From contig NZ_JBDOQT010000001.1 of assembly GCF_039839785.1 (NCBI RefSeq), positions 1,302,001-1,366,000 of the forward strand: 64,000 bases of DNA. Reading direction: 5' to 3'. Made by a program: the position numbers and the translations under genes. A model generated the notes under the pieces. The model was not told the origin of the DNA and made no database searches. It saw nothing but the letters and a program-made list of their open reading frames with translations. Below, piece by piece: positions 9,835 to 17,720 of the stretch (positions are counted from its first letter, which is position 1; every line of letters begins with the position of its first letter). The stretch comes from Pelagibius sp. CAU 1746 (lineage in GTDB: Bacteria; Pseudomonadota; Alphaproteobacteria; Kiloniellales; Kiloniellaceae).

Positions 9835-10380
9835 ATGAGTGCGTTGGAAGAGGTCTTGGAGTTCTGGTTCGCTGAGAGCCGCAAGGCGCAGTGGTTCGCG
9901 GTCAGCGAGGCCTTCGACGGCGAATGCCGCCGCGTCCTGGGCCCCCATCTCCAGGCGGCGCTGGCCGGCCGCTACGAGGACTGGCGGCGGACGCCGCGCG
10001 GCTGCCTGGCGCTGGTGCTGCTGCTTGACCAGGCGCCGCGCAACCTCTACCGCGGCACGCCGAAGGCCTTCGCCTGCGACGCCGCGGCGCGGGCGGTCAC
10101 CCGCCACGCCCTGAAGATGGACTTCGACCGGTCCTTGAGCGATGTCGAACGGGTCTTCCTCTACCTGCCGCTGGAACACAGCGAGGACCTGAAGGACCAG
10201 CAGGACTGCGTGCGCCTTATCGCGCGGCTGGAGGACGGCGGCGAGTTCCTCTCCTACGCCGAGCGCCACCGCGAGATCATCGCCCGCTTCGGGCGCTTTC
10301 CCCACCGCAACGGGATCCTGGGCCGCGAAAGCACGCAAGCGGAAATGGAGTTCCTGAAGGAGCCGAATTCGTCGTTTTAG
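9835..10380 (+). CDS. DUF924 family protein
   Basis: A 181-residue helical protein with the features of DUF924: VLEFWFAESRKAQWFAVSEA near the N-terminus, GCLALVLLLDQAPRNLYRGT in the middle, and FLYLPLEHSEDLKDQ towards the end. The fold is predicted to be tetratricopeptide-like and the biochemical role is unknown. The ATG at 9835 is preceded by GAGAGGGG. It ends 4 bp before a perfect inverted repeat that probably serves as terminator. Confidence 0.85.
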   Translation: MSALEEVLEFWFAESRKAQWFAVSEAFDGECRRVLGPHLQAALAGRYEDWRRTPRGCLALVLLLDQAPRNLYRGTPKAFACDAAARAVTRHALKMDFDRSLSDVERVFLYLPLEHSEDLKDQQDCVRLIARLEDGGEFLSYAERHREIIARFGRFPHRNGILGRESTQAEMEFLKEPNSSF

Positions 10381-10384
10381 CGCG

Positions 10385-10429
10385 CTCCTCTCGTCACCCT
10401 CGGGACAAGCCCGAGGGTGACGAGAGGAG
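10385..10429. terminator. Perfect 20-bp inverted repeat between convergent genes
   Basis: Arms of 20 bp (10385-10404 and 10410-10429) pair without mismatch around the 5-nt loop ACAAG. The inner part, GTC-hairpin-GAC, is the hairpin unit of the composite repeat seen at 27906-27928; the outer CTCCTCTC/GAGAGGAG arms lengthen it. It separates the stop codons of two convergent genes and could act as a bidirectional terminator, although no T-run follows. Confidence 0.6.
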
Positions 10430-10431
10430 TC

Positions 10432-10833
10432 TTAAGCCGGCTTCTCCACCTCTTCCGTGCCGAAGTCGGCGGGGGAGGTGATCTCGATCAGCTCCATATC
10501 GTCGGAATGGCGCAGCTCGCGGTGACGGATGCCCGCCGGCTGCAGCACGCAGGAGCCCTCTCGCAGCACCTGCTCGCCCTGGCCCTCGTATTCGAAGACC
10601 ACCCAGCCGCGGGTGACGTAGACCATCTGGAAGTCGAGATCGTGCCGGTGCCAGGCCGCGGGGCTTTCCCTTCCCGGCACGGCGCGGATCACCTGGGCGC
10701 CGAAGTTGCCGGCGGTGGCGCCGGCGATCCCCAGGTCGCGGTACTCGAAGAAGGCGCGCAGGCCCTCGCCTTTGAAGGCGCCGCTGTCGGCGTGGGAGAC
10801 ACTGAAGGCCTGCCCCTTCCACATCTGGTTCAT
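10432..10833 (-). CDS. Cupin-domain protein
   Basis: A 133-residue cupin. The metal motif RHDLDFQMVYVTRGWVVFEY occupies about residues 68-87 and the second motif includes GIRHRELRHSDDMELIEI. It is unrelated in detail to the smaller cupin at 3.0 kb. The ATG at 10833 follows AAAGGCGAG. It lies 29 bp downstream of the PNPOx-like gene on the same strand, so the two probably form an operon. The substrate is unknown. Confidence 0.75.
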   Translation of the reverse strand: MNQMWKGQAFSVSHADSGAFKGEGLRAFFEYRDLGIAGATAGNFGAQVIRAVPGRESPAAWHRHDLDFQMVYVTRGWVVFEYEGQGEQVLREGSCVLQPAGIRHRELRHSDDMELIEITSPADFGTEEVEKPA

Positions 10834-10862
10834 GCCGGCTCGCCTTTCTCCATGTTTGCGTG

Positions 10863-11489
10863 TCAGGGGACCAACCAGCTTGTTTGCAGTTGTCCGTCGC
10901 CGTTCCAGGCGAAGCTGGCGCGGCGGTGGCCGTAAGGTGTGAGGAACAGCCAGTCGATGTGGCGGACCTTGCAGGAGACGACGGCGAAGTTCAGCCGCCC
11001 GGCCTCGCTCTCCGCCGTGCTGGGGTCGCGGCTCTCCAACTCCGCCGGCAGGCCGGAGGTGGCCCAGGCCCAGGGCAGGCCGCGCGGGCCGGAAACCAGA
11101 TAGTCCCGCCGCTGCCGCGGGCTGAGGCCGCGCCAGGCGGCTTCCGCGTCGGCGCCGCGGTGGTGGATGGCGGCCTCGGCCTGTATGCGGATCTGGGTGT
11201 CGTCGCTCATCGAGTTGAACAACAGGGCGACGCGCGGGTCGTGCTGGATCTCGCCGATCTTGCGGCTGCGCAGGTCGGTGTAGAAGGCCAGCTCGCGGGC
11301 CTCCGGGTCGACCTTGCGCAGCACCACGGTGCGTAGCGTGCAGCCGTGGCCGGCATGGCGGGTGGCCAGGGCGGTGGTATGGAAATCGTGCCGGGGTTCG
11401 GCGGCGCCGTCGGCCAGCAGATGCCAGCACTCGGACAGCACGGCGCCGAGTCGCGGCTCATCTTCCGAGTGCCAGATGTCCAAGTGCAT
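10863..11489 (-). CDS. Pyridoxamine 5'-phosphate oxidase-like flavoprotein
   Basis: A 208-residue protein with the split-barrel FMN-binding fold. TVVLRKVDPEARELAFYTDL, RSRKIGEIQHDPRVALLF and the C-terminal GHRRASFAWNGDG match the family in order. It lacks the full substrate signature of PdxH, and the annotation 'PNPOx family' is safer than a vitamin B6 role. The start at 11489 is followed by conserved sequence; longer frames enter the promoter of the divergent gene. It precedes a cupin gene in a likely two-gene operon. Confidence 0.75.
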   Translation of the reverse strand: MHLDIWHSEDEPRLGAVLSECWHLLADGAAEPRHDFHTTALATRHAGHGCTLRTVVLRKVDPEARELAFYTDLRSRKIGEIQHDPRVALLFNSMSDDTQIRIQAEAAIHHRGADAEAAWRGLSPRQRRDYLVSGPRGLPWAWATSGLPAELESRDPSTAESEAGRLNFAVVSCKVRHIDWLFLTPYGHRRASFAWNGDGQLQTSWLVP

Positions 11490-11665
11490 GGGCGCCAAGA
11501 ACGCTCCCCCATTCGGTCTGCCGTCGGCTGCCCAGTCTAGAACGGGCGCGGCGCGGCGCAAATCGTTTCCCGCCGCAGCCCTGTGGCCGGGCCTTGCGAC
11601 AGGTCATTCGGCTCCGCGCGCGCATCGGGTAAGCTGCCGGAAAACCCAGGGCTGCGGAAGAGATC

Positions 11666-12634
11666 ATGCGGATCGCCACCTTCAATCTGGAAAACCTCGA
11701 TCTGGCGCAGGGCGGCGAGGCGGCCTTCGAGCGGCGGGCCGCGGTGCTGCGTCCGCAACTGCAGGCCTTGCGGGCCGACATCCTTTGTTTGCAGGAGGTC
11801 AATGGCCAGCACGTGGCCGGGCGGAAAGGGCGTGAGCTGACGGCCCTGACGCGCCTCCTGGCCGAGACGGCCTACGACACCTACGACCTGGCGGCCGCGC
11901 CGGCGGGCGGGGCGAATCACGGCGTCTCCGACGTCCACAACCTGGTGATCCTCAGCCGCCGCCCGGCGCACCGCAGCGAGGCCCTGCGCCACCGCCTGGT
12001 GCCGCCGCCCGCCTACCGCTCGGTGACCGCCGAACCGGAGGCGGCGCGGAACATGACCCTGGAGTGGGACCGCCCGCTGCTGCACTCGGTCTACGAGACC
12101 GACAGCGGCCGCACGCTGCACGTCATCAACCTGCACCTGCGCAGCCCGCTGGCCGCGCCCATCTCCGGCCAGAAGCTCTCGGCGCAGCGCTGGGCCTCGC
12201 TCGCCGGCTGGGCCGAGGGCTACTTCACCGCCACGCTGAAGCGCAGCGGCCAGGCGCTGGAAGCGCGCCTGCTGGTCGAGCGGATCTTCGATGCCGACCC
12301 GCAGGCGCTGATCGCGGTTTGCGGCGACCTCAACGCCGGGGAGGAGGAGACGCCCTCGCGCATCCTGCAGGCGACGCTGGAGGACAGCGGCAATCCGGAC
12401 CTGGCCGGGCGCGTGCTGGAGGCTTTGGAACTGCGCCTGCCGGAGGCGCGGCGCTTTACGATCAATCACGGCGGCCACCGGCGCATGCTCGACCACATCC
12501 TCTGCTCCGCGGCCCTGGCCGCGGCCTGCCGCGGCGTCGAGGCCGACAACGAGACGCTGCCCGACGAAACGCTCATGGCCGAGGACGACCCGCGCTCCAA
12601 CCACGCCCCGCTGGTGGCCGAGTTCGATATCTGA
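11666..12634 (+). CDS. Endonuclease/exonuclease/phosphatase family protein
   Basis: A 322-residue EEP-fold hydrolase. It has IATFNLENLD at the N-terminus, DILCLQEVNG with the metal-binding Glu, HVINLHLRSP, CGDLNAGEEETP, and SNHAPLVAEF with the catalytic His. No signal peptide or membrane anchor is present. The family contains nucleases, sphingomyelinases and phosphatases, and sequence does not decide between them. The ATG at 11666 follows GGAAGAG. It is divergent from the PNPOx-like gene. Confidence 0.85.
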   Translation: MRIATFNLENLDLAQGGEAAFERRAAVLRPQLQALRADILCLQEVNGQHVAGRKGRELTALTRLLAETAYDTYDLAAAPAGGANHGVSDVHNLVILSRRPAHRSEALRHRLVPPPAYRSVTAEPEAARNMTLEWDRPLLHSVYETDSGRTLHVINLHLRSPLAAPISGQKLSAQRWASLAGWAEGYFTATLKRSGQALEARLLVERIFDADPQALIAVCGDLNAGEEETPSRILQATLEDSGNPDLAGRVLEALELRLPEARRFTINHGGHRRMLDHILCSAALAAACRGVEADNETLPDETLMAEDDPRSNHAPLVAEFDI

Positions 12635-12692
12635 AACCCCGTCACCCAGCTTCGGCCAGGCTCGATCTCGCGATCTCGCCAAGCCTGCGCAG

Positions 12693-12715
12693 CCCTCTCC
12701 CACCAGGGGAGAGGG
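12693..12715. repeat. CCCTCTCCC/GGGAGAGGG hairpin
   Basis: A perfect inverted repeat with 9-bp arms and loop ACCAG lies between two convergent genes. It is of a type often seen between genes in proteobacteria. It may end transcription from both sides; no T-run follows on either strand. Confidence 0.5.
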
Positions 12716-12729
12716 ATTTCAGCGGGGAG

Positions 12730-13728
12730 CTACGCCGCCTTCAGCGCGTCGCGGCTGTGCGGCAGGGTGAAGTCGATGTCCGGGCCCTTGGGCACGATGC
12801 CGCTGGGGTTTAGCGCGCGGTGGCTGCCGTAGTAGTGCTGCTTGATGTGGAAGAGGTCGACGGTCTCGGCAACGCCGGGCATCTGGTAAAGCTCGCGGGT
12901 GTAGTCCCAGAGGTTGGGGTAGTCGACCAGGCGCTTCAGGTTGCACTTGAAGTGGCCGTGGTAGACCGCATCGAAGCGCAGCAGCGTGGTGAAGAGACGC
13001 CAGTCGGCCTCGGTCAGGCGTTCGCCGGCCAGGTAGCGCTGGCGCAGCAGGCGGTCTTCCAGGGCATCCAGCGTCTCGAAAAGCGCGTCGAAGGCTTCCT
13101 CGTAGGCTTCCTGTGAGGTGGCGAAGCCGGCCTTGTAGACGCCGTTGTTGACGGTGTCGTAGACGGTCTCGTTCACGGCGTCGATCTCGCCGCGCAGGTC
13201 TTCCGGATAGAAATCCAATGTCGAGCCGGTCAGGCCGTCGAAGGCGCTGTTGAACATGCGGATGATCTCCGCCGACTCGTTGCTGACGATGGTGCCGCGC
13301 TGCTTGTCCCACAGCAGCGGCACGGTGACGCGCCCGGTATAGTCGGGCTTGGCCTTCAGGTAGACCTCGTAGAGCTTGTCGGCGCCGTTCACGCTGTCGG
13401 GCAGGACGCCGCGGCCCTCGGCGAAGGTCCAGCCTTCTTCGCCCATGTGCCAGTTGACCACCGAGACCGGGACGATCTCCTCCAGCTTCTTCAGCTTACG
13501 GAAGATCAGCGTGCGGTGCGCCCAGGGGCAGGCGAGGGAGACGTAGAGGTGGTAGCGCCCGGCCTCGGCCTTGAAGCCCGGCTCGCCGCCCCCTTCGACA
13601 TTGGGGCCCGCGCTGCCATCGGCGGTCACCCAGTTGCGGAAGGCGCTGCCCTGGCGCTGGAAGCGGCCGCCGGTCTTCTTGGTGTCGTACCACTTGTCGT
13701 GCCAGACGCCGTCGATCAGAAGTCCCAT
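12730..13728 (-). CDS. Glutathionyl-hydroquinone reductase (Xi-class glutathione transferase)
   Basis: A 332-residue enzyme that reduces glutathionyl-hydroquinones to hydroquinones. The catalytic Cys is in LACPWAHRTLIFRKLK (about residues 69-84), a signature of the YqjG/ECM4 class. The C-terminal helical GST domain includes ALEDRLLRQRYLAGERLTEA and VYHGHFKCNLKRLVDYPNLW. It is followed upstream by pirin and wrbA on the same strand with gaps of about 40 bp, forming a quinone-handling operon beside a divergent LysR gene. Confidence 0.9.
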   Translation of the reverse strand: MGLLIDGVWHDKWYDTKKTGGRFQRQGSAFRNWVTADGSAGPNVEGGGEPGFKAEAGRYHLYVSLACPWAHRTLIFRKLKKLEEIVPVSVVNWHMGEEGWTFAEGRGVLPDSVNGADKLYEVYLKAKPDYTGRVTVPLLWDKQRGTIVSNESAEIIRMFNSAFDGLTGSTLDFYPEDLRGEIDAVNETVYDTVNNGVYKAGFATSQEAYEEAFDALFETLDALEDRLLRQRYLAGERLTEADWRLFTTLLRFDAVYHGHFKCNLKRLVDYPNLWDYTRELYQMPGVAETVDLFHIKQHYYGSHRALNPSGIVPKGPDIDFTLPHSRDALKAA

Positions 13729-13765
13729 GAAAAATTCTCCTCTCCTCTCGTCTCGTGCTTTCGGC

Positions 13766-14464
13766 TCAGACGTCGGCGAGCAGGATCTCCGAATCCTCCT
13801 CGGCGGTGATGGTGACCTCCTCGACGCCTTCCAGTACCACGCCGGCGCGCGCCTCCACCGTCTCGCCGTTGACCTTCAGGCGGCCCGTGGCGGGCACCAG
13901 GTAGCCCTTGCGCCCCGGCTCCAGCCTGTGGGTCACGCTCTGCCCGGCCTTCAGGGTGGCGGCCAGGATGGCGGCGTCCTGGTAGATCGGCAGGGCGTTT
14001 TCTTCGTGGCCCCTGCGCCCGGAGGCGAGCGGCACCAGCGCGCCCTCGCGTCCGGCCTTGGGGAAGTTGCGGGTCTCCCAGCGCGGGGCGACGCCGTGCA
14101 CCGCCGGCTCGATCCAGATCTGGAAGATCTGTGCCGGCTCGTCTTCCTTGTTGTACTCGGCGTGCATGATGCCGGTGCCCGCGGACATGACCTGCACGTC
14201 GCCGGCCTCGGTCCGCCCCACGTTGCCCAGGTGGTCCTGGTGGGTGATGGCGCCGCTGCGCACGTAGGTGATGATCTCCATGTCCCGGTGGCCGTGCAGG
14301 TCGAAGCCGGTGCCGGGGCGGATGGTGTCGTCGTTCCACACGCGCAAGGCGCCCACGCCCATGCGGTCCGGGTCGTGGTAGTAGGCGAAGCTGAAGTGGT
14401 AGCGCGCCGACAGCCAGTCGTTGTCGAAACGCCCGAGTTCCTCGAAGGGTGTGATGTCGATCAT
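13766..14464 (-). CDS. Pirin-family bicupin
   Basis: A 232-residue pirin. The N-terminal cupin carries the metal-binding DLHGHRDMEIITYVRSG (about residues 55-71) and GTGIMHAEYNKEDEPAQIFQ. The C-terminal cupin is less conserved. Family members can act as quercetin 2,3-dioxygenases or redox-sensing cofactors; which applies here cannot be read. It sits between wrbA and the glutathionyl-hydroquinone reductase gene, with about 40 bp on each side, which supports a shared role in detoxifying quinones or polyphenols. Confidence 0.9.
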   Translation of the reverse strand: MIDITPFEELGRFDNDWLSARYHFSFAYYHDPDRMGVGALRVWNDDTIRPGTGFDLHGHRDMEIITYVRSGAITHQDHLGNVGRTEAGDVQVMSAGTGIMHAEYNKEDEPAQIFQIWIEPAVHGVAPRWETRNFPKAGREGALVPLASGRRGHEENALPIYQDAAILAATLKAGQSVTHRLEPGRKGYLVPATGRLKVNGETVEARAGVVLEGVEEVTITAEEDSEILLADV

Positions 14465-14505
14465 CGCGGGTCTCCTGCTTCGCCCACCGTCGGGCGGTCT
14501 CCAGA

Positions 14506-15138
14506 TTAGGCGGGCACCCTCTCCGCCGCCACCAGCTTGGCGGCGACTTCGGCGACGTGCTGGCCCTGGAAGCGGGCGATCTCCAGCTCGTTGGCGCTGG
14601 GCTGGCGGCTGCCGTCGCCGCCGGCCAGGGTGGTCGCACCGTAGGGCGTGCCGCCGGTGATCTCGTCCATCTTGGTCAGGCCCTGGCAGGAGTAGGGTAC
14701 GCCCACCACGACCATGCCGTGGTGGAACAGCGTGGTGTGGAAGGAGGTAATGGTGGTCTCCTGCCCGCCGTGCTGGGTGCCGGTGGAGGCGAAGACGCTG
14801 CCGACCTTGCCGATCAGGGCGCCCTTGGCCCAGAGGCCGCCGGTCTGGTCCAGGAAGTTGCGCATCTGCGAGGCCATGTTGCCGAAGCGCGTCGGCGTGC
14901 CGAAGACGATGGCGTCGTAGTCGGCCAGCTCCGCCGGGCTCGCCACGGGGGCGGCCTGGTCCAGCTTCACGCCGGCGTTCCTGGCGACCTCCTCGGGCAT
15001 CAGCTCGGGCACGCGCTTCATGGTGACCTCGACGCCGTCGACGCTCTTGGCGCCCTTGGCGACGGCTTTGGCCATCGTCTCGATGTGGCCGTAGCTGCTG
15101 TAGTAGAGAACGAGAACCCTGGTTCTGCTTGGGGTCAT
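14506..15138 (-). CDS. wrbA: NAD(P)H:quinone oxidoreductase WrbA
   Basis: A 210-residue flavodoxin-like enzyme that reduces quinones by two electrons and avoids semiquinone radicals. [19 protein letters not shown] is the FMN phosphate loop. [20 protein letters not shown] and [15 protein letters not shown] are WrbA signatures, and the length is standard. It is the first gene of a probable three-gene operon with pirin and the glutathionyl-hydroquinone reductase. It is divergent from a LysR regulator, with 160 bp between the starts. Confidence 0.94.
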   Translation of the reverse strand: MTPSRTRVLVLYYSSYGHIETMAKAVAKGAKSVDGVEVTMKRVPELMPEEVARNAGVKLDQAAPVASPAELADYDAIVFGTPTRFGNMASQMRNFLDQTGGLWAKGALIGKVGSVFASTGTQHGGQETTITSFHTTLFHHGMVVVGVPYSCQGLTKMDEITGGTPYGATTLAGGDGSRQPSANELEIARFQGQHVAEVAAKLVAAERVPA

Positions 15139-15274
15139 GGCTGGATCTTCCTCACTCGGCTCGGGTCATGGCGGTTGGAAATTCGCGGCCCGTCGCGGGG
15201 ATCCCCCGCCGCGGGGCCTCGCCTATGACCTAAGGTGTTCCCATGCAGATGTTAATGGGGTAGGAAGGAACATG

Positions 15275-15296
15275 ATTGTTTCTTAGAGGAAACGAT
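15275..15296 (+). promoter_or_regulatory. Dyad overlapping the LysR gene's ribosome-binding site
   Basis: ATTGTTTC-TTAGAG-GAAACGAT is an inverted repeat with 7 of 8 arm positions paired. The right arm ends 2 bp before the ATG and the GAGGAA ribosome-binding site lies across the loop and right arm. It could be an autoregulatory operator of the LysR protein. It could also affect translation as an mRNA hairpin. Confidence 0.45.
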
Positions 15297-15298
15297 AG

Positions 15299-16258
15299 AT
15301 GGTCCGCCTGGACGCCATGGAAATCTTCGCCGAGGTGGTCGAGGCCGAGGGCTTCTCCGCCGCGGCCCGCAGTCTGGGGGTCAGCAAGTCCGCCGTTTCC
15401 AAGCAGGTCGCCCGCCTGGAGGACGGCCTGGGCGTGCGCCTCCTGAACCGCACCACCCGGCGGCTCTCGCTCACCGAGGCGGGGGCCACTTTCTACGAGG
15501 CCTGCCGGCGGGTGCTGGACGAGGCCGAGGCTGCGGAGCGGGCAGTGAGCAACCTCTCCGCCGCGCCGCGCGGCCTCTTGAAGCTGAACGCGCCCATGTC
15601 CTTCGGCTTCCTGCACCTGGCCCGCGCCATCCCCGAGTTCCATGCCCGCTTCCCTCAGATCACCATCGACATGGCGATGAACGACCGCTTCGTCGACCTG
15701 GTGGAGGAGGGCTACGACCTGGCGCTGCGCATCGGCCAGTTGCGCGACTCCAGCCTGGTCGCCCGCCGCGTGGCGCCGTCCCACGCGGTGATCTGCGCCA
15801 GCCCCGGCTACCTGGCGCGCCGCGGCCGCCCCGAAAAGCCGGAAGACCTGCGCGGCCACGACTGCCTGCTCTACACCCACATGGCTCAGCCGCGGGACTG
15901 GTTGCTGCACGGGCCCGGTGGATCCCAGGGCGGTCTGCAGAAGGTGAAGGTCGATGGCCCGCTGCTGGCCAACAACGGCGATGCGCTCTGCGGGGCGGCC
16001 CTCGGCGGCCTCGGCATCGCCCGCCTGCCGACCTTCATCGTCGGCGATTACCTGCGCGACGGCAGCCTGGAGGCGCTGCTGCCGGGCTTTCCGCTGCCCG
16101 AACAGGGCATCCACGCGGTCTATCCGCACAGCCGCAACCTCTCGGTCAAGGTGCGGGTCTTCATCGATTTCCTGGCCGACTACTTCGGCCCGGAACCCTA
16201 TTGGGACCAAGGGCTTGAGGCCCTGGTGGCGCCGCCGGCGGGCATCCGGGGCGGCTGA
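15299..16258 (+). CDS. LysR-family transcriptional regulator
   Basis: A 319-residue regulator. Residues 1-60 form the winged HTH, with FSAAARSLGVSKSAVSKQVA and LLNRTTRRLSLTEAG. Residues about 90-300 form the periplasmic-binding-like effector domain (FPQITIDMAMNDRFVDLVEE and GLGIARLPTFIVGDYL). The type with LVEEGYDLALRIG is common in regulators of quinone and oxidative-stress genes. It is divergent from wrbA-pirin-GHR and probably controls that operon. The ATG at 15299 follows GAGGAA. Confidence 0.9.
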   Translation: MVRLDAMEIFAEVVEAEGFSAAARSLGVSKSAVSKQVARLEDGLGVRLLNRTTRRLSLTEAGATFYEACRRVLDEAEAAERAVSNLSAAPRGLLKLNAPMSFGFLHLARAIPEFHARFPQITIDMAMNDRFVDLVEEGYDLALRIGQLRDSSLVARRVAPSHAVICASPGYLARRGRPEKPEDLRGHDCLLYTHMAQPRDWLLHGPGGSQGGLQKVKVDGPLLANNGDALCGAALGGLGIARLPTFIVGDYLRDGSLEALLPGFPLPEQGIHAVYPHSRNLSVKVRVFIDFLADYFGPEPYWDQGLEALVAPPAGIRGG

Positions 16259-16353
16259 GCGCAGGCGCGCGGGGACGGGCAAAGGAGGCTATCCCCTTGG
16301 GGCGAGTTGTGTTATTCACCTCGGGTTAATGAACCGGCTGGTAAAGAGATTCC

Positions 16354-16416
16354 ATGATCGACCTCTTCCAGAGCCCGCAGGCCCGCCTGCGACCCCAGTT
16401 GCGACGACGACGCTGA
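16354..16416 (+). CDS. Possible 20-residue Arg-rich leader peptide
   Basis: An ATG preceded by AAAGAGA opens a 20-codon frame with seven Arg residues, four of them at the end, 79 bp before the acetyltransferase gene. It could be an upstream peptide affecting the next gene, but it is too short for coding statistics and may be chance. The rest of the 16259-16495 gap shows nothing else. Confidence 0.15.
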   Translation: MIDLFQSPQARLRPQLRRRR

Positions 16417-16495
16417 CCCCCGCGCCCTCCGCGCGCCCTTCGGCCTGCCGTCAATTCGTGCCGCACCCAAGAGCGGCCCTTCTGGAAGCAAGATC

Positions 16496-17047
16496 ATGAC
16501 CTTCACCATCGTGCCCGAGCGGGCCGACGACGCCGCCCTCATCACTCCCCTGCTGGACCGCACCTTCGGTTTCGATCGCACCCGCAAGACCGTCTACCGG
16601 CTGCGCGAGGGCGCCGACCCGGTGGCCGCGCTCTGCTTCTCCGCCGTCGCAGGGGACGGCGGCCTGCTCGGCTCGATCCGCTACTGGCCCATCGCCATCG
16701 CCGGCACCCCGGCGATCCTGCTCGGCCCCCTGGCGGTGGAGCCGGCGCTGCAGGGCCAGGGCATCGGCAAGGCGCTGGTGCGCCACAGCCTGGATGCAGC
16801 CGAAAAGGCCGGGCACCGCATCTGCGTGGTGGTGGGCGATCCCGGCTACTACCGCCCCTTCGGCTTCATCTCCGCCTCGGCGCAGGGGCTTTCCCTGCCG
16901 GGCCCGGTGGAGCCGGAACGCTTCCAGGTGAAGGCGCTGCGGGACGGCGCCCTGGAGAAGGTCTACGGCGTCATCGGCCGCGGCCAGGCGCCCGAAGCCG
17001 AGGTGAAGCCCGCACGCCGGAGGCGGGTTCGCCGCTCCGTCGCGTAA
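16496..17047 (+). CDS. GNAT-family N-acetyltransferase
   Basis: A 183-residue acetyltransferase resembling the YhbS group. The acetyl-CoA loop is LAVEPALQGQGIGKALVRHS (about residues 82-101), and VVVGDPGYYRPFGFISA follows as in YhbS. The C-terminal tail is basic (PARRRRVRRSVA). The substrate is unknown. The ATG at 16496 was chosen because the conserved beta strand starts immediately. It ends 24 bp before a palindromic repeat cluster. Confidence 0.82.
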   Translation: MTFTIVPERADDAALITPLLDRTFGFDRTRKTVYRLREGADPVAALCFSAVAGDGGLLGSIRYWPIAIAGTPAILLGPLAVEPALQGQGIGKALVRHSLDAAEKAGHRICVVVGDPGYYRPFGFISASAQGLSLPGPVEPERFQVKALRDGALEKVYGVIGRGQAPEAEVKPARRRRVRRSVA

Positions 17048-17071
17048 GAAATCTCCGGGATAGACCCAGCG

Positions 17072-17175
17072 CTCACCCTTCGAGACGCCGCCTCCCGGCG
17101 GCCCTCAGGGTGAGGCGGCAATTAGGCTCGCCTCATGCTGAGGAGCCCGCGCGAGCGGGCGCCTCGAAGCATGGG
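17072..17175. repeat. Two adjacent palindromic intergenic repeats
   Basis: The first (17072-17114) has outer arms CTCACCCT and AGGGTGAG. The second (17131-17175) begins CCTCATGCTGAGGAG, has an inner stem GCCCGC-GCGA-GCGGGC (17145-17160) and ends CTCGAAGCATGGG. The second shares both ends exactly with the copy at 34450-34492 while the inner stem differs. They lie between convergent genes. Confidence 0.75.
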
Positions 17176-17196
17176 ACGCTGCTTCAAACCCTGGTG

Positions 17197-17694
17197 TCAC
17201 GCGTTCATCTTCCAGATCGCGAAGTTCAGCGCGCCCGCATAGCCGAGCCACAGCAGATAGGGCAGGAACAGCCAGCCGGCGGCGCGGTTGACGCGGGTGA
17301 AGGCGACGGTGGTGAGGATCACCGCCAGTACCAGGGCGCCCAGGCAGATCAGCCCCAGGAAGGGGCTGCGCTGGCCGAAGAAGCTGAAGGACCACAGCAC
17401 GTTGATCACCAGTTGGCCGAAGAAGAGGGTCATCGGCAGGCGCAACTCGCCGCGCTCGGCGGTCTTCCACACCAGCCAGGCGGCGATGCCCATGGTCACG
17501 TAGAGGATCGACCAGGCGACCGGAAAGACCACGTCCGGCGGCGTCCAGAAGGGCTTGGCGAGACCGCGGTACCAGCCTTCCAGGGCCGGCTCGGTCAAGG
17601 CCGCGCCCAGCCGCCCGGCGGCCAGGCAGATCACCACGAAGACGAGCAGCATGATCGGGCTCTTCAGCGGAGCCCTTTGCGTCTGGCGATGCAT
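17197..17694 (-). CDS. tspO: TspO/MBR-family membrane protein
   Basis: A 165-residue protein with five predicted helices, typical of TspO, which binds porphyrins and tryptophan-derived ligands. Conserved stretches include WYRGLAKPFWTPPDVVFPVA, WSILYVTMGIAAWLVW and NVLWSFSFFGQRSP, and it ends with YLLWLGYAGALNFAIWKMN. The ATG at 17694 is chosen; longer frames run into the neighbouring gene. It lies 26 bp downstream of the large membrane protein gene on the same strand but is not functionally linked to it in an obvious way. Confidence 0.93.
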   Translation of the reverse strand: MHRQTQRAPLKSPIMLLVFVVICLAAGRLGAALTEPALEGWYRGLAKPFWTPPDVVFPVAWSILYVTMGIAAWLVWKTAERGELRLPMTLFFGQLVINVLWSFSFFGQRSPFLGLICLGALVLAVILTTVAFTRVNRAAGWLFLPYLLWLGYAGALNFAIWKMNA

Positions 17695-17720
17695 GTTGAT
17701 CGGATTCGGCCCCCCGGCGC

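Noticed and set aside
10863-11489. PdxH (vitamin B6 biosynthesis)
   Set aside because: Only the general FMN split-barrel features are seen; the gene sits with a cupin and lacks the full PdxH substrate signature.
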